64,000 bases of DNA from Riemerella anatipestifer ATCC 11845 = DSM 15868 (GCF_000252855.1 NC_017045.1:372001-436000), one strand, 5' to 3'; shown: positions 49,249 through 57,862, counted from the first letter of the stretch. The notes: generated from the letters alone by a model not told the origin. A program made the numbers and translations.

Positions 49249-50234
49249 TAAGCAGTTATTTTATTTAGGCAATCTTTAGCTTTTCCTTCCAATAGGCTTT
49301 TCTTCGCTAATTCAAAACAGTTTTGATAATCCCCATATTTTTTAGTATTATAAAGTGCCATCGCGGCATTGGCTAAGACGACAGCGTTTTGCTCTGGAGT
49401 GCCTTTACCGTCTAATATATTAAGGAAAATAGCAGCCGCTTCTTCTTTGGTTTCGCCACCGTAAATTTGGTCTTCTGAAATATTTTTAAATCCTAATTCT
49501 TCGGCGGAATAGATGTATTCTCCATTTTTATCAAAAACTTTGGTGTCTTGAGTAAGGCTAATTTCATCATAGCCATCTAAGGCGTGGACAAGCATAAATT
49601 CGGCATTTTCTTTTTGCAATAAATACTGATAAAGCCTTGCTATTTCCAAATTGTAAACGCCTATCATACTGTATTTAGGCTGAACGGGATTAACTAAAGG
49701 CCCTAATAAATTAAAGAAAGTCTTAAGCCCCAACGCTTTTCTAAGTGGTGCTACTGATTTTAAAGCGGGATGAAACAACGGTGCGTGAAGAAAACAGATA
49801 TTCCCTTTTTCTAAATCTAATTTTAGTTCCTCTGAATTATTTTTAAATTGGTATCCTAAAAGCTCCAACACATTAGACGAACCACTTACCGAAGAAACTC
49901 CATAATTACCATGTTTCGCCACTTTTTGTCCAGCTCCTGCAACGATAAAAGAGGCTAAGGTAGAAATGTTAAAGGTATTTTTGCCATCGCCGCCTGTGCC
50001 TACAATATCTACCAAATCTCGAGTTCCTAAATCTACTGGAGTAGTCAGATTGAGCAAGGCTTCTCTAAAGCCCATCAACTCTTCTAAAGTGATGGCTCTC
50101 ATCACAAAAACACTTATAAACGCAGTGGCTTCGGTCTCATTAAATTTATTTTGAGCCAACTCTATCATAACAGACTTTGCCTCCGATTTACTAAGCGTCT
50201 GATGATTAAATAGATAGTTTAATATTTGTTTCAT
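49248..50234 (-). CDS. trpD: Anthranilate phosphoribosyltransferase
   Basis: 328 residues. The PRPP/Mg binding motif is VDIVGTGGDGKNTFNIST (about 77-94), followed by the anthranilate-site KHGNYGVSSVSGSSNVLE (about 107-124). It transfers phosphoribosyl from PRPP to anthranilate. Stop overlaps tag. trpG is 25 bp upstream and separate, so no TrpG-TrpD fusion. Confidence 0.97.
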   Translation of the reverse strand: MKQILNYLFNHQTLSKSEAKSVMIELAQNKFNETEATAFISVFVMRAITLEELMGFREALLNLTTPVDLGTRDLVDIVGTGGDGKNTFNISTLASFIVAGAGQKVAKHGNYGVSSVSGSSNVLELLGYQFKNNSEELKLDLEKGNICFLHAPLFHPALKSVAPLRKALGLKTFFNLLGPLVNPVQPKYSMIGVYNLEIARLYQYLLQKENAEFMLVHALDGYDEISLTQDTKVFDKNGEYIYSAEELGFKNISEDQIYGGETKEEAAAIFLNILDGKGTPEQNAVVLANAAMALYNTKKYGDYQNCFELAKKSLLEGKAKDCLNKITA

Positions 50235-50259
50235 AATTTGATTTTATTTCAAATAGCTC

Positions 50260-50832
50260 CTACGAAGCATTTAGAAAATTACTTAAAATCGTTCTTCCTA
50301 AAGGTGTTAAAATACTCTCAGGATGAAATTGAACAGCGTGTACATCGTAAGTTTTGTGCTGAAGTGCCATAATCATACCCTCCTCATCAACGGCCGTTAT
50401 TTCTAATTCTGAAGGGAAATCCTCAAGATTTACAGCCCAAGAATGATACCTGCCTATTTCTATATTTTTGGGCATATTTTGAAACAGAAGGGCATCTGAC
50501 TTTATAATTTCGGCTTGTGTAGCCACACCGTGATAAATTTTATCTAAATTAACCAAGCTTCCTCCAAAAGTCTCTGCAATGGCTTGTTGCCCAAGACAAA
50601 CTCCCAAAATAGATTTGGTAGATGCATAAGTTTTAATCACTTCTAACAATCGTCCTGCCTCGCTGGGAACACCAGGTCCTGGGGACAATATTATTTTATC
50701 ATATTGCTCTATATCTTCTAACGGAATTTTATCATTTCTAAAAACATCTACCTCATTACCTGTAATTTGCTCGATCATTTGAACTAAATTATAGGTAAAA
50801 CTATCATAATTATCAAATACTAATATTTTCAT
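50260..50832 (-). CDS. trpG: Anthranilate synthase component II (glutamine amidotransferase)
   Basis: 190 residues. Class I amidotransferase. The nucleophile Cys is in GVCLGQQAIAE (about 77-87), and the His-Glu pair is in AVQFHPESIL near 165-174. The oxyanion motif is SPGPGVPSE near 50-58. It supplies ammonia to TrpE. In some bacteria it also serves PabB; no pab gene is here. Confidence 0.96.
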   Translation of the reverse strand: MKILVFDNYDSFTYNLVQMIEQITGNEVDVFRNDKIPLEDIEQYDKIILSPGPGVPSEAGRLLEVIKTYASTKSILGVCLGQQAIAETFGGSLVNLDKIYHGVATQAEIIKSDALLFQNMPKNIEIGRYHSWAVNLEDFPSELEITAVDEEGMIMALQHKTYDVHAVQFHPESILTPLGRTILSNFLNAS

Positions 50833-50850
50833 TTTTTTGTCTTTAAATTT

Positions 50851-52266
50851 TTAAGCTCTATTTAGAGTTTCCGCTTTTTTAATGGCTTTTTTCAAAGCAT
50901 TAAGTTTGTTATTAACTTCTTGTAGTTCGCTTTCTGGAGAAGATTTTGCCACAACTCCAGCTCCTGCCTGATAATAAAGGTGATTATTCTTGGCTAAAAA
51001 AGTTCTAATCATAATCGCTTGGTTGCAAGTTCCATCAAATCCTACAAAGCCAATGCAACCGCCATAATATCCTCTTGAAGTAGGCTCGTACAAATCAATA
51101 AGTTCCATAGCTTTGTATTTAGGAGCACCACTCAATGTACCCTGTGGAAAGGTAGTCGCTATCATTTCGTATGGATTGATATTGTCGCTTAATTCGGCAG
51201 TTACTTCGCTTACCATATGTATCACTGATGAAAAAAACTGGATTTCCTTTAGTTTAGAAACACTAACATTTTTCCCTAATTTACTAAGGTCATTTCGAGC
51301 TAAATCTACCAACATCGTATGTTCTGCATTTTCTTTTGGGTCGGCTTTTAAGTCTTTTGCCGCCGCTAAATCTTCCTGAATATTTCCTGTTCTTTTAAAA
51401 GTACCCGCGATAGGGTGAATAATGGCTTTTTTATTTTTGATAATCAACTGACTTTCAGGGCTAGATCCCATCAACTTATAATCTCCATAATCAAAGAAAA
51501 AAAGATATGGCGAAGGATTGATATTCCTTAAAGCTCTATACACTTGGAATTCATCACCTCTGTATTTTTGCTGAAACCTTCGGCTAAGCACCATTTGGAA
51601 AGTATCTCCTCTGAAAGCGTGTTTTTGAGCCTGTTTTACCATTTCTAGATATTCTGCATCTTCAAGGTTAGAGGTTTCTTGTTCTACGCTTTCAAACGGA
51701 TATACCGCTATAGATTTATGATTGATAATATCCTCTAAATAAGATATTTCCGAATTTAATCCCTCTATCTTATTCTCTATAATTCTCATTTCATCATTGG
51801 TGTGATTAAAAGCAATGATGTACTGATAAAATCTATATCTAAGAATTGGGATTTCCGTTTCCTTGTTTTGAGGTTTAAACTTAATAGACTCAAAGAAAGG
51901 AATAGCTTCATAACTTGTATAGCCAAAAAAGCCCTGAGCCATTTTGTCAATAGTATTTTCCACCTCTTCACATTTGAAATTTTCTGCAAAATCTTGGAGA
52001 ACATCTGTTAGGAGGACACCCTCTTGAAAGTTTAATTTTTGTGGTGGCAGGTTGGGAAATTTAATTTCATAACTTTCATAATTATTTATCTCTATACCAG
52101 CAATCGCATTTACTCCTATGAAAGAGTAGCTACCGTTATCTGCATTATGTTCCGTACTCTCCAAAAGAATTGTATCTCTAAATATATCACGAAGTTTCAG
52201 ATAAGTTCCCATAGGTGTGTGTAAATCTCCCATAAGAACTTTAGACTCTGTTTTAATTTTAACCAT
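50851..52266 (-). CDS. trpE: Anthranilate synthase component I
   Basis: 471 residues. The chorismate-binding fold is C-terminal: GDTFQMVLSRRF near 214, PIAGTFKRTG near 285-294, ARNDLSKLG near 326, and the family tail GCIGFVGFDGTCNQAIMIRTF. The N-terminal domain has the feedback motif ESTEHNADNGSYSFIG (near 35-50), where the usual LLES is followed by tryptophan-binding Ser. It makes anthranilate from chorismate with TrpG. It is the first structural gene, after a leader with terminator and leader peptide. Confidence 0.97.
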   Translation of the reverse strand: MVKIKTESKVLMGDLHTPMGTYLKLRDIFRDTILLESTEHNADNGSYSFIGVNAIAGIEINNYESYEIKFPNLPPQKLNFQEGVLLTDVLQDFAENFKCEEVENTIDKMAQGFFGYTSYEAIPFFESIKFKPQNKETEIPILRYRFYQYIIAFNHTNDEMRIIENKIEGLNSEISYLEDIINHKSIAVYPFESVEQETSNLEDAEYLEMVKQAQKHAFRGDTFQMVLSRRFQQKYRGDEFQVYRALRNINPSPYLFFFDYGDYKLMGSSPESQLIIKNKKAIIHPIAGTFKRTGNIQEDLAAAKDLKADPKENAEHTMLVDLARNDLSKLGKNVSVSKLKEIQFFSSVIHMVSEVTAELSDNINPYEMIATTFPQGTLSGAPKYKAMELIDLYEPTSRGYYGGCIGFVGFDGTCNQAIMIRTFLAKNNHLYYQAGAGVVAKSSPESELQEVNNKLNALKKAIKKAETLNRA

Positions 52267-52288
52267 TTTTTTTAATTCAATTTAAAAT

Positions 52289-52318
52289 AAAAAAACTCCT
52301 ACGATAATCCGCAGAAGT
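52289..52318 (-). terminator. Attenuator terminator ahead of trpE
   Basis: On the minus strand, ACTTCTGCG pairs with CGTAGGAGT (9 bp with two G-U pairs) around a 6-base loop, followed by six or more T. It ends just 20 bases before the trpE ATG. In a leader this is an attenuator and not an operon end. Confidence 0.85.
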
Positions 52319-52366
52319 CTTTATTGTTTATACTATCCTTAAATTTGTTTTTTTTACCCAAAAAAG

Positions 52367-52441
52367 CTAAATACGATAGAAGCTCAGACCCTGCTTGAGA
52401 GTTTGACACCACCACTTTTGTATTACACCATTTGCCTTCAT
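52367..52441 (-). CDS. trpL: trp operon leader peptide, 24 aa with tandem Trp codons
   Basis: A 24-codon ORF with ATG at 52441 and TAG at 52367-52369. Codons 10 and 11 are TGG TGG (52414-52409), giving QKWWCQ. It lies 100 bp upstream of trpE with a terminator between. This is the classic arrangement of ribosome-mediated attenuation: with little charged tRNA-Trp the ribosome stalls at WW. The six-base GCAGGG (52394-52389, codons 16-18) can pair with TTCTGC (52316-52311) in the terminator's first arm, giving a possible antiterminator that a non-stalled ribosome would cover. The antiterminator is inferred. The -7 box ends 4 bases before the ATG, so the leader mRNA is probably leaderless. Confidence 0.85.
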   Translation of the reverse strand: MKANGVIQKWWCQTLKQGLSFYRI

Positions 52442-52445
52442 TTAG

Positions 52446-52475
52446 CAAATGTAATATTTTTTTGTTAAAAGACAA
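52446..52475 (-). promoter_or_regulatory. trp operon promoter, perfect TTG-N19-TACATTTG
   Basis: On the minus strand: TTG (52475-52473), exactly 19 bp, then TACATTTG (52453-52446). It matches both the -33 and -7 elements of the Bacteroidota consensus at the ideal spacing. The transcript should start at or next to the leader peptide ATG at 52441. Confidence 0.85.
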
Positions 52476-52592
52476 TGTTTAATCTAAAATTTATTTCATT
52501 CAAAGAGAAATGGCTTTAGATTATTTAAAATTTTTATTGATGGTTAATCGTAAATTTAAAGTGATAATATTTCTGTGATAAAAAACTTTTTG

Positions 52593-52600
52593 TAATTTTG
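52593..52600 (+). promoter_or_regulatory. -7 promoter box of thrS
   Basis: TAATTTTG, 27 bp before the thrS ATG. It is divergent from the trp promoter, 118 bp away. Confidence 0.65.
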
Positions 52601-52627
52601 CATTTTGTTTAAAAATATATTACAATA

Positions 52628-54553
52628 ATGGTAAAAATCACACTCCCTGATGGAAGTATCAGAGAATTTGAAGGAGTAGTAACTCCTTTAGAAGTAGCAA
52701 AATCTATTAGTGAAGGGTTGGCTAGAAATACCATTTCAGCCATGGTAAACAACAAACAAGTGGAGGTAACCACCCCAATAACCGAAGATGCTACGGTACA
52801 ACTTCTTACATGGAATGATGATATGGGAAAGAAGGCTTTTTGGCATTCTTCTGCTCACCTTTTAGCACAAGCAATATTGGCGTATTATCCAAATGCTAAA
52901 CTTACCATTGGTCCTGCTATAGAGAATGGTTTCTACTACGATGTAGATTTTGGAGATGAAACTTTATCTGAAAAAGATTTTGAAAAGATAGAGCAAAAAA
53001 TGCTAGAAAATGCAAAGAAAGACTCTACTTTTAAACTTTATGCTATTTCTAAAGCAGAGGCTTTGAAAGAATATGCTGACAACCCATATAAAACAGAATT
53101 GATAGAAAATCTTAATGATGGAGAAATTACTTTCTGTTCTCACGACGATTTTACAGATTTATGTAGAGGTGGGCATATACCTTCTACGGGGATTGTCAAA
53201 GCAGTTAAGATACTTAATGCTGCAGGAGCCTATTGGCGTGGTGATGAGAAAAATCCACAATTAACGAGAGTTTACGGAATATCTTTCCCTAAACAAAAAG
53301 ACCTTAAAGAATACCTAGAAAGACTAGAAGAGGCTAAGCGTAGAGACCATAGAAAATTAGGAAAAGAGCTAGGCTTATTTACTTTTTCTGAAAAGGTAGG
53401 TGCAGGGTTACCTTTATGGTTACCTAAAGGAGCGGCTCTTAGAAAAAAATTAGAAAGCTTCCTTTCAGAAGCACAAAGAAAAGGCGGTTACGAATTTGTA
53501 ATGACTCCACATATTGGGAATATAGAACTATATAAAACCTCTGGACATTATGAAAAATATGGAGCAGACAGCTTCCAACCAATAAAAACGCCGCATGTAG
53601 GAGAGGAGTTTTTATTAAAACCAATGAACTGTCCACATCACTGTGAAGTTTATAAAGCACAACAATGGTCTTATAAAGATTTACCTAAAAGATATGCAGA
53701 GTTCGGTACGGTATATCGTTATGAACAAAGTGGCGAATTACACGGACTTACTAGAGTAAGAGGATTTACTCAAGATGACGCCCATTTATTCTGTACACCA
53801 GACCAACTATTAGAGGAATTTGAAAAAGTAATAGATTTGGTGCTCTATGTATTTAAATCTTTAGGATTTGAAGACTTTATAGCACAGGTATCATTAAGAG
53901 ATAAAGAGAATAGAGCTAAATACATTGGTTCTGAAGAGAACTGGGAGAAAGCAGAGTCTGCAATTATTACGGCAGCTAAGAACAAGGGGCTCAACACTGT
54001 TGTAGAATATGGTGAGGCTGCATTTTATGGACCTAAATTAGATTTTATGGTTAAAGATGCTTTGGGTAGAAGTTGGCAGCTCGGAACCATACAGGTGGAT
54101 TATAACCTTCCCGAAAGGTTTGATTTAACCTATGTAGGTAGCGATAACGAAAGACATCGCCCTATCATGATTCACCGTGCACCTTTTGGTTCTATGGAAA
54201 GATTTATTGCTATTTTAATAGAAAATACAGCAGGTGATTTCCCACTTTGGTTAAATCCAGACCAATATATACTACTTCCAATCAGTGAAAAATATACAGA
54301 TTACGCTAAAAAAGTTTCACAATTATTAGAAAATCACGATATTTGCGGACTGGTAGATGAGAGAAATGAAAAAACGGGTAAAAAAATCCGTGATGCAGAA
54401 ATGAAGAAAATACCATTTATGCTCATTGTAGGAGAGAATGAAGCAGGTAACCAAACGGTATCTGTAAGAAAAAGAGGAGAAGGAGATTTAGGAGAAATGA
54501 GTATAGAAAGCTTTGTGGAATATTTTAAAAACGAAGCAAAGGTTATAAAATAA
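52628..54553 (+). CDS. thrS: Threonyl-tRNA synthetase
   Basis: 641 residues, normal length. N-terminal TGS (1-60, [15 protein letters not shown]), the editing domain (about 65-225) with [11 protein letters not shown] and [10 protein letters not shown], then class II core (about 240-535) and the anticodon-binding domain. Zinc ligands: the Cys of [10 protein letters not shown] near 335 and His of later motifs. Motif 2 lies in [23 protein letters not shown]. It charges tRNA-Thr. It begins a unit with infC, the small secreted protein gene, rpmI and rplT. Confidence 0.98.
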   Translation: MVKITLPDGSIREFEGVVTPLEVAKSISEGLARNTISAMVNNKQVEVTTPITEDATVQLLTWNDDMGKKAFWHSSAHLLAQAILAYYPNAKLTIGPAIENGFYYDVDFGDETLSEKDFEKIEQKMLENAKKDSTFKLYAISKAEALKEYADNPYKTELIENLNDGEITFCSHDDFTDLCRGGHIPSTGIVKAVKILNAAGAYWRGDEKNPQLTRVYGISFPKQKDLKEYLERLEEAKRRDHRKLGKELGLFTFSEKVGAGLPLWLPKGAALRKKLESFLSEAQRKGGYEFVMTPHIGNIELYKTSGHYEKYGADSFQPIKTPHVGEEFLLKPMNCPHHCEVYKAQQWSYKDLPKRYAEFGTVYRYEQSGELHGLTRVRGFTQDDAHLFCTPDQLLEEFEKVIDLVLYVFKSLGFEDFIAQVSLRDKENRAKYIGSEENWEKAESAIITAAKNKGLNTVVEYGEAAFYGPKLDFMVKDALGRSWQLGTIQVDYNLPERFDLTYVGSDNERHRPIMIHRAPFGSMERFIAILIENTAGDFPLWLNPDQYILLPISEKYTDYAKKVSQLLENHDICGLVDERNEKTGKKIRDAEMKKIPFMLIVGENEAGNQTVSVRKRGEGDLGEMSIESFVEYFKNEAKVIK

Positions 54554-54583
54554 ATAAGGTTTAACAATTAAAAATATAAAGCC

Positions 54584-55141
54584 ATAGCAATTAGAAAAAA
54601 AATTAACAGGTCAGCACCGCGTCGCCAGCAGGAGGATGCGCACATGATTAATGAAAAAATCCGTGCTAAAGAGGTTCGCCTTGTAGGGGATAATGTAGAA
54701 TCAGGTATATATCCGCTAGCCAAAGCTAGAGAATTGGCAGAAGAACAAGAACTAGACTTGGTAGTTATATCTGATAAAGCAGAGCCTTTCATCGCTCGTA
54801 TTATGGATTATAAAAAGTTCCTTTATGAGCAGAAGAAGAAACAAAAAGAGCTTAAAGCTAAACAAGTAAAAGTAGTGGTAAAGGAGATTCGTTTTGGACC
54901 TCAAACCGATGACCACGACTACGAATTTAAGAAAAAACACGCCGAAAAGTTCTTAGAAGAAGGTTCTAAACTTAAAACCTATGTGTTTTTTAAAGGGCGT
55001 TCTATTGTTTTCAAAGATCAAGGAGAAATACTTTTATTAAAACTTGCTCAAGATTTAGAGCACGTTGGGAAAGTGGATCAGCTACCTAAATTAGAGGGCA
55101 AAAGAATGATTATGATGATGAGTCCTAAGAAAACGAAGTAA
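54584..55141 (+). CDS. infC: Translation initiation factor IF-3, non-AUG start (AUA or AUU)
   Basis: The only ATG (54644) gives 165 residues starting [15 protein letters not shown], which lacks the 14 or so residues that precede this conserved motif in IF-3. The same frame stays open for 23 codons upstream (stop TAA at 54572-54574). It reads [19 protein letters not shown], typical of flavobacterial IF-3 N-termini. No ATG, GTG or TTG lies there. Candidates are ATA at 54584 (185 residues) and ATT at 54590 or 54602. IF-3 genes often use such rare starts because IF-3 itself discriminates against them, giving autoregulation. Domains: N-domain to about residue 90, linker helix with [12 protein letters not shown]-domain to the end. 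Confidence 0.88.
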   Translation: MAIRKKINRSAPRRQQEDAHMINEKIRAKEVRLVGDNVESGIYPLAKARELAEEQELDLVVISDKAEPFIARIMDYKKFLYEQKKKQKELKAKQVKVVVKEIRFGPQTDDHDYEFKKKHAEKFLEEGSKLKTYVFFKGRSIVFKDQGEILLLKLAQDLEHVGKVDQLPKLEGKRMIMMMSPKKTK

Positions 55142-55152
55142 AATTATTTATT

Positions 55153-55794
55153 ATGATTAGATATAGATTACTTTTTTTGTTATCATTAGGCTTTTGTAGT
55201 ACATTTTTTTCCCAATATATGGATGGAGTAGTTATCTATAAAGATGGTAGTAAAAAGAAAGGCTATTTGAAACATCCTCAGGAAATTTCAAGGAACTCAA
55301 TCGTGTTTAAAAGCAGTCTTGAAAAATCTGCAAAAAAAGAGGATATCAATTTAGAAGATGTAAAAAAACTTTCTTATTTAGAGGATGGTGGCAAGTATAT
55401 AGATTTTATATCTGTACCTTACAAAAAGAAAAATATTTGGGTTTATAAATATTATACTGGTAAAGTTAAGATTTATGCTCAAGTGTTTGAAAGCAACATG
55501 AAAACCTCGGTATTAGGTGCTGGTGCATCAATGAAAGTGATTACAAATCCTGCAGAGAGTTCCACATATTACTACTTTCAGTGGGCGGATGAACCAGTAA
55601 CTTTTGTAGCGGTAAATCATGTAACGCATAACGTTTCGACAATAGATTTGACTAAAAAAGGTAACGGAAAAAGAATTGTAAAATTCTTCAAGGATAAATG
55701 TCCTAAGATGGAGGAGGCATTTGAGAATAAAGAGTTGAAATTTAAAGACTCTCCTATGCCTTTTGTTGAGTATTTTGAAAAGAAGTGTAAATAA
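55153..55794 (+). CDS. Hypothetical secreted protein between infC and rpmI
   Basis: 213 residues with a signal peptide (1-20, ending FFSQ). The mature part is beta-rich, opening YMDGVVIYKDGSKKKGYLKHP, then Lys-rich with KKEDINLEDVKKLSYLEDGGKYIDF, and a Cys-containing end (FKDKCPKMEEAFENK...KKCK). I recognise no family. It lies 11 bp after infC and 39 bp before rpmI, so it is within the infC-rpmI-rplT unit where no secreted protein is expected. Function unknown. Confidence 0.8.
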   Translation: MIRYRLLFLLSLGFCSTFFSQYMDGVVIYKDGSKKKGYLKHPQEISRNSIVFKSSLEKSAKKEDINLEDVKKLSYLEDGGKYIDFISVPYKKKNIWVYKYYTGKVKIYAQVFESNMKTSVLGAGASMKVITNPAESSTYYYFQWADEPVTFVAVNHVTHNVSTIDLTKKGNGKRIVKFFKDKCPKMEEAFENKELKFKDSPMPFVEYFEKKCK

Positions 55795-55833
55795 GAATAT
55801 ATATTGATAACAAAACAATAAAAAAGCAAAAAA

Positions 55834-56031
55834 ATGCCAAAATTAAAAACGAAATCAGGAGCTAAGAAGCGTTTTGCTCTTACCGGAACTGGTAAAATCA
55901 AAAGAAAAAATGCTTACAAAAGTCACATTTTGACTAAGAAGGAAACTAAGCAAAAGAGAAATCTTACGCAAACTTCTTATGTTCATTCATCTGACGAGAA
56001 AAGCGTTTTGAAGCAATTAGCTATCAAGTAG
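55834..56031 (+). CDS. rpmI: 50S ribosomal protein L35
   Basis: 65 residues, full length. [25 protein letters not shown] is the L35 signature, followed by [15 protein letters not shown]35 binds the large subunit. It is 39 bp after the secreted protein gene, with rplT downstream after 123 bp holding a stem-loop. Confidence 0.97.
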   Translation: MPKLKTKSGAKKRFALTGTGKIKRKNAYKSHILTKKETKQKRNLTQTSYVHSSDEKSVLKQLAIK

Positions 56032-56090
56032 TTTTTATAAATCAGTTATTCGGTTTATAAGAATTCAAAAAATTCAAACAAGTTTAACCC

Positions 56091-56134
56091 TGAAATGGTG
56101 CCACTAAGAAAGTTTTAAAACTTCGCCCATTTCA
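56091..56134 (+). promoter_or_regulatory. Stem-loop in the rplT leader, possible L20 operator
   Basis: TGAAATGG (56091-56098) pairs perfectly with CCATTTCA (56127-56134), and inside lies the 14-bp palindrome AAGTTTTAAAACTT (56110-56123), so two stacked stems with a side bulge can form. It is followed by seven A. It sits 20 bp before the rplT ATG. Ribosomal protein L20 represses rpmI-rplT in several bacteria by binding such leader structures. Whether this one does so is inference. Confidence 0.5.
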
Positions 56135-56154
56135 AAAAAACAAATTATTAAATT

Positions 56155-56499
56155 ATGCCAAGATCAGTAAATTCTGTAGCGTCAAGAGCACGCAGAAAAA
56201 AAGTAATGAAACAAGCTAAAGGTTTTTTCGGTAGGAGAAAAAACGTTTGGACTGTTGCTAAAAATGCCGTGGAAAAGGCAATGCAATATGCCTACCGTGG
56301 TAGAAAAGAGAAGAAAAGAAATTTCAGAAGCCTTTGGATTATGCGTATTAACGCAGGATGCAGAGAATACGGAATGTCTTACTCTCAGTTTATGGGAGCT
56401 CTTAAAAAGAACAACATCGAGTTGAACAGAAAAGTTCTTGCAGACCTTGCAATGAACCACCCTGAAGCATTCAAAGCTGTTGTAGACCAAGTAAAATAA
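56155..56499 (+). CDS. rplT: 50S ribosomal protein L20
   Basis: 114 residues, full length. [24 protein letters not shown] and the family block [23 protein letters not shown] are present. L20 binds 23S rRNA early in 50S assembly and can repress its own operon. The gene ends at a strong terminator. Confidence 0.98.
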   Translation: MPRSVNSVASRARRKKVMKQAKGFFGRRKNVWTVAKNAVEKAMQYAYRGRKEKKRNFRSLWIMRINAGCREYGMSYSQFMGALKKNNIELNRKVLADLAMNHPEAFKAVVDQVK

Positions 56500-56526
56500 A
56501 TGTTTAATTTTTTTGTTATCAATATT

Positions 56527-56554
56527 AAAGAGGGAGTTTAATTACTCCCTCTTT
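56527..56554 (+). terminator. Terminator of the thrS-infC-rpmI-rplT unit
   Basis: 11-bp stem AAAGAGGGAGT / ACTCCCTCTTT with a 6-base loop and a run of T, 28 bp after the rplT stop. Confidence 0.92.
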
Positions 56555-56617
56555 TTTATTTGTGTTTATTAAGAATTTGTATTATTTTTAGTAATTAAAA
56601 TTTATAATTAAATACAA

Positions 56618-57511
56618 ATGAAAAATATTGTAGTAATAGGGGCAGGAACAATGGGCAATGGGATAGCCCATACCTTTGCTCAAAATGGTTTTAAAGTCAA
56701 TTTAGTAGATATTTCGCAGGAAGCACTAGACAGAGGTGTTAATACTATTTCTAAAAATTTAGATAGAATTATTTCTAAAGGACATCTTACCGAAGCTCAA
56801 AAAGAAGAAACGCTAAACAATATTACCAAAAACACTTCCTTAGAAAATGCTGTTAAAAGTGCTGATTTGATTGTAGAAGCCGCTACTGAAAATACAGAAC
56901 TGAAGTTGAATATCTTTAAACAAATAGATGCTTTAGCTCCGGAGCATTGCATTCTCGCAACCAATACATCATCTATATCCATCACTCAGATTGCAGCGGT
57001 AACACAAAGACCTGATAAAGTTATAGGAATGCATTTTATGAATCCTGTTCCTATTATGAAATTAGTAGAAATTATCAAAGGTTATTCTACTTCTAAAGAA
57101 ACTTTTGATGTGGTTTATAAAATATCAAAAGACTTGTCAAAAGTCCCTGTGGAAGTTAATGATTATCCTGGGTTTGTAGCCAATAGAATCCTGATGCCAA
57201 TGATAAACGAAGCTATAGAAACTTTATACAATAATGTAGCTGGAGTAGAAGAAATAGACACCGTGATGAAGTTAGGTATGGCTCATCCTATGGGACCATT
57301 ACAATTAGCAGATTTTATAGGTTTAGATGTTTGTTTAGCTATCCTTAATGTTATGTATGATGGCTTTAAAAATCCAAAGTACGCCCCGTGTCCACTATTG
57401 GTAAATATGGTAATGGCAGGAAAATTGGGGGTAAAGTCGGGAGAAGGTTTCTACGATTATACCGAAACTAAAAAGGCTGAAAAAGTAGCTCGTATGTTTT
57501 CTAAAAATTAA
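56618..57511 (+). CDS. hbd: 3-hydroxybutyryl-CoA dehydrogenase
   Basis: 297 residues, family length (about 285-300). NAD-binding Rossmann motif GAGTMGNGIAH (6-16), catalytic His in IGMHFMNPVPIMKLVEII near 141-158, and the C-terminal dimer domain with ANRILMPMINEAIETL near 188. It oxidises 3-hydroxybutyryl-CoA to acetoacetyl-CoA in short-chain fatty-acid or butanoate metabolism. It stands alone, without crotonase or thiolase neighbours. A single-domain protein, not the fused FadB type. Confidence 0.93.
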   Translation: MKNIVVIGAGTMGNGIAHTFAQNGFKVNLVDISQEALDRGVNTISKNLDRIISKGHLTEAQKEETLNNITKNTSLENAVKSADLIVEAATENTELKLNIFKQIDALAPEHCILATNTSSISITQIAAVTQRPDKVIGMHFMNPVPIMKLVEIIKGYSTSKETFDVVYKISKDLSKVPVEVNDYPGFVANRILMPMINEAIETLYNNVAGVEEIDTVMKLGMAHPMGPLQLADFIGLDVCLAILNVMYDGFKNPKYAPCPLLVNMVMAGKLGVKSGEGFYDYTETKKAEKVARMFSKN

Positions 57512-57545
57512 CAAAATTTAATTCAGATTAACAGAAATAATTGTT

Positions 57546-57553
57546 TATCTTTG
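57546..57553 (+). promoter_or_regulatory. -7 promoter box of the small acidic gene
   Basis: TATCTTTG (TAnnTTTG), 43 bp before the ATG. Confidence 0.6.
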
Positions 57554-57596
57554 CAAAACAAGATTCTAAAGTTAGAATATCAAAATTTTAAAACCA

Positions 57597-57836
57597 ATGA
57601 AATTACCTAAATTTTTATTAGCGGACAACACAGAGTTTCCAGAAGACTTATTCGTAGTTCACACCGAGTACCCTAGATTCATTCTTAATGTGGAAGAGGA
57701 AGAAGTAGAGTGGCTAGATGATTTAGAAGGAGATGATGAGGAAAGTATTGCGGACGAAGCTACTAAAGCTGTAGAGGCTGCATTTAAGTGGTGCGATGCT
57801 GAATTAGAAAAATATGATGACGAAGATTTAGACTAA
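57597..57836 (+). CDS. Small acidic cytoplasmic protein
   Basis: 79 residues, of which about a third are Asp or Glu. N-terminal KLPKFLLADNTEFPEDLFVVHTEYPRFILN looks structured; the middle VEEEEVEWLDDLEGDDEES is highly acidic and the end is a short helix EAAFKWCDAELEKYDDE. I recognise no named family, although the tight ORF, promoter and terminator show a real gene. Function unknown. It lies between hbd and purL. Confidence 0.8.
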   Translation: MKLPKFLLADNTEFPEDLFVVHTEYPRFILNVEEEEVEWLDDLEGDDEESIADEATKAVEAAFKWCDAELEKYDDEDLD

Positions 57837-57862
57837 AAATGGTTTGAACTTGTTATTAACAT

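Noticed and set aside
52267-52480. A T-box riboswitch before trpE
   Set aside because: I see no T-box core sequence or specifier stem. The tandem-Trp leader peptide explains the terminator better.
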